Of a stretch of 64,000 bases of DNA, positions 57,812-64,000 are shown in pieces. The position numbers and the translations under genes were made by a program. The stretch lies in NCBI GenBank assembly GCA_021432635.1, contig MU270044.1, positions 563,455 to 627,454 of the forward strand, read 5' to 3'. Each line of letters starts with the position of its first letter. Within the stretch, counting starts at the first letter, position 1. The stretch is from Thozetella sp. PMI_491 (taxonomy: Eukaryota > Ascomycota > Sordariomycetes > Chaetosphaeriales > Chaetosphaeriaceae). The notes beneath the pieces were generated by a model. That model was not told where the DNA came from, made no database searches, and worked only from the letters and a program-made list of their open reading frames with translations.

Positions 57812-58540
57812 ACCCCGTCAAACTTGTAACAATTACATGTCTATGTACAATACACACAAATAGCACCGGGGCCAATCGCCCTGGATACGATGTAACAGTT
57901 ACACTACAGACCTGACTGACTGGTGAACCAACGCTGTCGTCCTAACCACGCATGCAGGCGACGAACCACCTCAACAGGTAGCTCAGCTCGGCCCATATGC
58001 TACGGCCAGCCAAGAAAGTCGGCGAGCAAGCACTTGGCCAGCTCTAAGCTCGAATCGAGCATCCTCTAAGCTCCCACAAGGCTCCTTCAACCACCTCGAA
58101 GGAGGAACCTGCCTTAGCAAGTCTCTCCCCAATGTGGAGAGCAAAGCGGCGGCGATTGGCCAATCGGGAGCAAGCAAAGATTTCATGCTGCTTACCGATT
58201 GGATCGCAATAGTTGCTCGCAAGACATTTGTGCCGAGCGAGAGCTTGAAGACCAAGAAATCGGCAGAGGAGCAGGGCAGCCAGGAGCTGAGTCGTCATCT
58301 GAGCTACCTCAGCGCATCTGCCCATTCGGCCGCAGCGGCAACGGCCGGGCTGTTAGATGAAGTGGGCCCAGCACAACCCCCCCCCCCCCCCCCAGTCGAG
58401 CAGGTCCAGATGGTAGGAGCAGCCTACGGAACGCGACACAGCTCGATCGTCAGAGAACACCCTAAATCCCTCCGAAATTCGGTAGGAATAGAAGCGGCCG
58501 TTCCGGTGCCATCGAGACGGGAGAGGCTGAGCTAGCCACC
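57812..58540. other. Intergenic between uS10m and MSW1
   Basis: A 729-base gap without a supported gene. It contains a C17 run and the promoter of the synthetase gene. A plus-strand frame at 58,134-58,535 crosses the C17 run and is treated as chance. Confidence 0.55.
58377..58393 (+). repeat. C17 homopolymer
   Basis: Seventeen consecutive C bases about 150 bases upstream of the MSW1 start. Confidence 0.85.
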
Positions 58541-59795
58541 ATGAGCTGCACTGCCTGTCGCCGGCCACTGGCGTCGCTGGCCCGACGAGCTCTGACGCCA
58601 CGACTCGAGCAGGTTAGAGCCCAGTCGTCCTCAGCACCAGCACAGCAGTCGCCCAAGGTTGTCTTCTCGGGCATCCAGCCAACAGGCGTGCCCCATCTGG
58701 GCAACTACCTCGGCGCGCTGCAGCAGTGGAGGAAGCTGCAGGATGAGGCTGCACCCGACACCAAGCTGCTCTTTTCAATCGTCGACCTCCATGCCATCAC
58801 AGTCCCCCGGCCCAGGGGGCAGCTGAAGCAGTCGAAGCGGGAGCTGCTCGCCGCCCTGCTCGCCGTCGGGCTCGACCCGGCCAGGTCCATCATCTTCTAC
58901 CAGTCCTCGGTGCCGGCGCACTCGGAGCTCATGTGGATTCTGAGCTGCAACGCGTCAATGGGCTACTTGTCTCGGATGACTCAGTGGAAGGTAGGAAAGC
59001 CCTGTTAACTCCACTCCTTACACGGAGGTCTAACCGCCGCGTTTAGAGCAAGTTATCCGTTGCTGAAGACACTTCTTTCCTTGACGAAAAGATCAAAAGC
59101 GCCCTCAAGCATGGGCTTTTCTCCTACCCCATATTGCAGGCCGCCGACATACTCGTCCACCGCGCAACCCATGTCCCGGTCGGTGAGGACCAGCGGCAGC
59201 ATCTAGAGTTCGCGCGGGAATGCGTCACCAACTTCAACCACGCCTACGGGCGGCACCTCGTCATGCCGGAGACCTTGATCTGTACGTTGCTAGGTTCCCC
59301 GGGCTTCCCGCACCCAATCGGCTAACAAAGTGCGCAGCCAACGCGAAGCGCGTCATGTCGCTCCAGGACCCGTTGCAGAAGATGTCCAAGTCGGACCCCA
59401 ATCCGAGGGCCACCATCATGCTTACGGACACCCCCGAGCAGATCAACACTAAGATCAAGGTTGCTCTCACGGATTCACTTGGCCCTGTTTCTGAAGACCT
59501 CACCGGCCGGCCGGGAGTCTCCAACCTGGTGGATCTCCTTTCCTACTTCGACGTGGAGGGCAGGAGCAACCAGCAGCTATCCCAAGAGCTCGCCGGCGTG
59601 TCCCTGAAGGAGCTCAAAGCCCAGGTCTCTGCTGCGGTTGCCACCGGAATGAGTGGCATCCGAGAGCGGTATCTAGAATTCCTTGCCAAGGACAAGTACC
59701 TCGATGAGGCCCTCGACCACGGGACGGCAAGGGCAAAAGAGAGCGCGGAGGAGACAATGCGCATTGTACGGTCAGCGGTAGAGCTAGGCGCGTAG
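58541..59795 (+). CDS. MSW1: Mitochondrial tryptophanyl-tRNA synthetase
   Basis: Three exons (58541-58990, 59047-59281, 59338-59795) give 380 residues, the usual size for the bacterial-type enzyme. A basic presequence of about 38 residues ([19 protein letters not shown]) indicates mitochondrial import. Class I synthetase motifs are intact: the HIGH-type [11 protein letters not shown] near 50, and KMSKSDPN near 250. [29 protein letters not shown] and RECVTNFN are typical TrpRS blocks for tryptophan, ATP and dimer contacts. The enzyme charges mitochondrial tRNA-Trp for organellar translation. It lies just downstream of uS10m on the same strand. Its stop is only 147 bases from the stop of the convergent karyopherin gene. 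Confidence 0.95.
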
Positions 59796-59942
59796 GATAG
59801 TGGACTCTGGCAAGATAGCCATGTGCTCGATAGATGATAGAACTGTATACTACTGTACCAATCCTCCTCACCCAAGCTATGCGGTTAGACAGTAGTGTCC
59901 TCCCTTGATGCAGCTCTATCGCCAAACTTCCACCCTCTCGAG

Positions 59943-62900
59943 CTAGGAGACATAAGCAAAGTTGGACCCTCTACACGCAAGCCAAAATTCGCGTACGACC
60001 TTGCTGGTCGCGCGGGCGCCGCGGAGCCTGCCGAGCAGAATAGTTAGCCAGCGTCTCGTGCTACGCGCGTGATCTGGTGACTTGCCCTGTAATTCTTTTG
60101 AGAAAGACTCGCTTATCCTCCTCTGACACCTGCGTGCTAGGAAATGATGGGTCGAACAACGCCTGCTCCAGCCATGCCTGGGCCTGCACGCTATGAACCA
60201 CAAGCTTCTTCAGGGGCTCGCTCAGCTTGTCCAGCTCCGTCCTCGAGGCATCGCCTCCAAAGTTACGAATCAAGGATCGGGCGAGGAGGGGCCCTAGGTG
60301 GTTCATGGCTCCCGCAATGGTATCTTGCAGCTGCGGGTCGTCGCTCTTGAGCGTTATGAACGCGACCTGCCTGCGCGTGAGCACTGCCAATGGAGTAGAG
60401 GTGGGAAGATTCGGCGGGAGAGAACTCACCCAAAAGTCAGTGACCGAGTTCTTGGCTAGCGGCTCCTGCCCATCCAGCACTCGTATGCAGAAAAAGAAAA
60501 AGTACTCTAGCAGGGATGGCGGCTGCACCTGGAAGACTAGGTCAGGATACTTCGATATCACCCGCTCGACGAAGTAGATTCCATTCTGACTGATCTCGCT
60601 GTCGCTATCAGGGGCTGAGGATAGTTAGTATACCACGCACAATGCTCGTCAGGAAGCATCTCCTACCGGGAAGAGCCTGTATCATGGAAAGAATCCACGG
60701 GAGAAGTTTAGCTAGTTGAGGAGGCACGTAGACCCTAGGACCTCTGTATAGAGAGCCCACGAGCGAGCAGGCTGTGCTCATGAAGGTTCCGAGCCCTGGG
60801 GTCTGGAAGGTTTGTTTTGTCAAGAACTCGGTGACGAGCTCGGGGGGAAACACGAAGGGCCCAGGCTCGACCTCGGAAAAGCCAGTACGAAGGACGTTGC
60901 AGATGACGCTGGCCATTTCGCTGCTCGTATTGAAGGTGCCCTGAATGCCAGCGATGAGGTTCATGATGTCGCTTTGAACTGCCGTGAGCCCGTCACTCCG
61001 CCGTGTCATCTGAGGGCCGCCATCTAGGTCAATGGCATATTCTTTAACATCCTGTAGGCCCTTAGCCATACTAGCGAGACACCTCATTGCCCGCAGAGCG
61101 AGCTGCAGAGAAATGTTGTCGGGGGTCACCACGCCATCGTGGCTCGAGGGGTCGACGGCCCGCAGAACAGCAGGATCTGACTGAGTGACAGTCTCTGGTC
61201 TGGTTTTGATCCGAATAGACTCTTCAAAATCCCGCTTCACGAAGGAATACAGCTGCCCAAAAGCCTCCAGTCGGTGGGCTTCGTCGGGGATGGCTTGTAT
61301 AATGCAAGCAATGCCATGGAGGATGCGTTCCTCTGCAATTGCATCGATGGCGGGCCCGCCGTAAATAGTCTGATACTGTCCAAGGAATGACCTGACCTCT
61401 CCGACAAGACGAGAGCGGCACGAGGAACAAAGCCTCGAAATGGACCGGGCTGATGGGCCCCCAAGGACCGGATCGCCTACAGCACTGAACAGAATATTCA
61501 GGGCGGCAGGGAGGTGCTCTGCGTGGCGCTCAAAGTACTCGGAATATCGCTCAATCAGCGACAGGCCCGTCTGGCGAAGACGAATGGGTATGAGGCCGCG
61601 GCTTTGGCTGAGAAGCTCAAATAAGGAGGGCGTGAAGACCTTGCTTAGGACCGTATCGGCCTCGCCATTGTCCGAAATGCAGTCGGAAAGAGAGCCAAGG
61701 CAGAATATGGAGGCTTCGATCTCCGCCCAAGCCTGGGAGGGTAGATACTGAAGGAGCAGCTCTGCGAACGATGAGAGCAGCCCCAGTCCGTTGAGAGTGT
61801 AGACGGACTGCAACAGATCAGCGACGTCCTTTCGCGCCTCGCTAAAGCCTTGCCGCTCCGACGAGTCCCACTCAGAGATAGCTTCCACGGGTGGCCACTG
61901 AACTTTCCGCCAGCAGTTCATCATGACCGTCCTAAGGTGCTGTTCTGCCAGTGGCTTCCATGTCTGTGGAGATGCCTCTTCGGAGTATGTGCAATCGATC
62001 ATAGTCTCAACAAAGGTGGACCAGAACTCGAGAGCAGGGACAAAGATCTGGTCCTCGCCGACGGTATATCCCTCACAGGCGAGCAGTCCGCTCAGTCCTT
62101 GGAGGAAGTTCTGGGCATGGGCATCGGAGGACTGCATCAAGTCCTGTACCTTTGCATCGCCGTACGCGAGCATGAGCAGCCCAAACGATATCCCGGTCTC
62201 GTCATGAGGCCCGCGGATGAGTTGGCTATACTGCTCTTGAGCCCATTGGCTTCCAAAGAGCGCTGAGAGCGAGTGGTAGTGCGCTTCCGTGAAGAAGCTC
62301 GAGTAATTTGTAAGAACATCGGAGAAGAGATCTGTTGTCTCTGAGAAGAGCTTTTGGTCTGCAAAGCATTGAATGGCCGGGTCTACCAAGTTTCGCAAAG
62401 GCGTGACCAACGAGTCCGTGTCTCCGGGGACACGTTGGGCATACAATATCCATGCCTTGGGCGGAACAGTCAGCATTCTCGAACTACATAAGCCAAGGAT
62501 GAAATGGCACGAACATGGGACTGAAGGGGGGAAGGGGGGAAGGGGGGAAGGGGGTCCGGTATACCTGAAAGCAGCCCAGCGCTTCGCCTTGGACTTCGAT
62601 CTGCGGGTTATCCGGAGGTGGGGAGAGGCCTCTAGCAAGGATGACGGCGGTGTCGGCCGCATTCTGGGCGAGCCGCTCGTGAACCTGAATGCTGCTAGGA
62701 TGTCAGGATGATCTGTCCACCCTAGTTTTGGACCCCACCGATACTCACTATTTTGAAGAGGCCATATCTGTCTTCCCGACCTCCCCGACGAGCGAGGAGG
62801 CAAACCAAATGGCGGCCCTCAGCCTGGCCCTGCCCAGCGCCCCTATCAAGTCGGGAGTCGGGAGGGCCTCGTCTGTCTTATCGACAGAGACGCTATGTCC

Positions 62901-63458
62901 GATGTCCAGACAGCACAGCATATGCCGGATACAGTTGGGCCACAGGTGGGAGAAGTGGATAAAGAACGTGACGAGAGTCGAACACAGCTTCTTAGGGACG
63001 AGCGGCGCCGACCCATCCTCCAGCGACCGCATAAACCACCCCAGAAGGGTCTGGAGAAGTTCCTCGGCGTCCTTCTCGCTCAACGTCTTGCTATCGGACT
63101 GGTCAGCATACAAGCACACAAAGGCTCCGCAGGGCAATGGTCCCCCTCACCTGTCTCTGTTGAGCTTGACGATGAAGGTAAGGGCCGCGTAGAATTTGAC
63201 ATGATCGTTGGGGCTGGCAGCCAAGCCGTGAGCCAGCTGCCATCCCTCGGGGGACCGCTGGAGTCTCTGGAGGACCTCCTGTATCCTAGAGATGGTTTCC
63301 GGCGGGTTAGGCTCGTAGAGCGCGCGGACGAGCTGCAGCGGGAGGTTAGCGGAGGCTTTGTTTTCCGCTGGAGGAGGCTCCTGCCACCGACCCGCGCGTA
63401 AGATTGAACCTACCGCTTCTGCCTCCTCGAGGCTTGTTGGCAGTGGGAGCTGTTCCAT
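59943..63458 (-). CDS. kap122: Importin-13/Kap122-like karyopherin
   Basis: Seven exons (63458-63151, 63090-62749, 62694-62565, 62455-60667, 60614-60430, 60366-60086, 60027-59943) give 1039 residues, normal for a karyopherin-beta. The protein is helical throughout (HEAT/ARM repeats). The N-terminus has an exportin-type stretch, FYAALTFIVKLNRD, and later AIWFASSLVGEV; the C-terminus ends ATSKVVREFWLACRGSNFAYVS, characteristic of the fungal Kap122/importin-13 group. Members carry cargo through nuclear pores under Ran control; yeast Kap122/Pdr6 imports TFIIA and affects drug resistance. The last intron (60028-60085) begins with GC, which is required to keep the frame. The third intron has a G-rich/C-rich 8-base repeat. 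Confidence 0.9.
60028..60085 (-). other. GC-AG intron in the karyopherin gene
   Basis: The exon ends ACAGG and the intron begins GCAAGTC, matching the usual GC-donor consensus. It has a branch-like CTAAC and ends GGCAG. Using the GT three bases further would shift the frame out of the conserved C-terminus. Confidence 0.8.
62524..62554 (+). repeat. Tandem AAGGGGGG repeat inside a karyopherin intron
   Basis: Four G runs (6, 6, 6 and 5 G) separated by AA lie within the third intron. On the plus strand this meets the pattern for an intramolecular G-quadruplex. The pre-mRNA carries the complementary C-rich tract. Confidence 0.85.
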
Positions 63459-64000
63459 TGCGGGATACAAGAATCATCCTTTGGCACAGTTATGTTATTC
63501 GCAGTTGTGGGTTGAGAGGAAAGGCTTCATTCATGGCCTGGTGGCTACGAAAGTGGATTGTGAGTAAGGTGATCTGGGGACTGCGATTGTCGGGCCGCAG
63601 AAGCACGAGGTTGATATCGACTCCCCAATTGTGGACGAGACGACTTCACGGTTGAGGAAGACGAGTTGAGATTCCTCCGGGCTATGACAAGACTCATGTA
63701 TTCATGACTTGTCACTTATCTGACCCCAGCCAGGGCATCTCAAGGTAGAATCCGTCCGTAGCAGCAATCCAGTGTGTGTGTGCTCCTGGAGGTTGCCTTT
63801 TGGGTGCCTTTTTGCGCCCTCACCCAAACTTGGTCATAGCTTACGGGGCGATACTTACTTGGTACAGTACGTACACGTAATTTTGGCGGGGTATCGCTCA
63901 CTAGAAAAATTTCCACTTGAATGTGGAGGTGATATGCTACCAACACTTGCTAGCCGATCACTCCGTCTGCCTCTGACCGTCAGTCTTGGGCGTCACCCCG
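63459..64000. other. Upstream region of the karyopherin gene, window edge
   Basis: No gene is supported in the last 542 bases. Short minus-strand frames near 63,740-63,946 look like chance. It should hold the karyopherin promoter. Confidence 0.5.

Noticed and set aside
58134-58535. Plus-strand frame of 133 residues before MSW1
   Set aside because: Crosses a C17 run and stops just before the MSW1 start; no domain.
1-64000. CRISPR arrays, transposons with terminal repeats, secondary-metabolite cluster
   Set aside because: No spaced direct repeats, no transposase or reverse-transcriptase motifs, and no PKS, NRPS or terpene enzymes were seen.

Overview
The window looks like nuclear DNA of a filamentous ascomycete, most likely a Sordariomycete and possibly of the Sordariales/Chaetomiaceae type. 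The evidence is GC-rich coding sequence, many short introns (about 50-110 bases, GTRNGT donors, CTAAC/CTGAC branch sites, YAG acceptors) and typical Pezizomycotina proteins: a Cch1 calcium channel, an NimE-type cyclin B, a CBM18 chitin deacetylase and a Zn2Cys6 regulator. I see no prokaryotic, viral or plasmid features and no intact transposon. The genus is inference. I built all gene models by hand by joining frames at consensus splice sites; every joined coding length is a multiple of three.

Left part (1-19,600): a DDT/WHIM/PHD chromatin protein (-); the large Cch1 calcium channel (+); then a sparse stretch holding only a 99-residue serine-rich protein (+) with a long leader and a 463-residue protein of unknown function (+).

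Middle (21,400-43,200): cyclin B (-) divergent from mitochondrial ribosomal protein uL2m (+); then five minus-strand genes: a PAP2-type lipid phosphatase, a two-CBM18 chitin deacetylase, the casein kinase 2 beta subunit, a large fusion of a His/Gln-rich, basic DNA-binding-like region to an omega-like glutathione transferase, and the Golgi Rab-exchange subunit Ric1. Ric1 is divergent from the THO subunit Tex1/THOC3 (+).

Right part (45,700-63,500): a Zn2Cys6 regulator (+); an MFS transporter of the phosphate:H+ symporter type (-); three plus-strand housekeeping genes, Fcf2 (rRNA processing), mitochondrial uS10m and mitochondrial tryptophanyl-tRNA synthetase; and a Kap122/importin-13-like karyopherin (-) containing a GC-AG intron.

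Most genes are independent housekeeping or regulatory genes. I see no biosynthetic cluster and no defence, CRISPR or mobile system. The strongest candidate for something unusual is the DNA-binding-like/GST fusion at 34,372-36,825. Others are an 85-base A tract behind a C17 run, in-frame tandem splice acceptors in uL2m and cyclin B, very small coding exons (9 and 22 bases), and the two lineage-type genes in the sparse region. No tRNA or rRNA gene was recognised.
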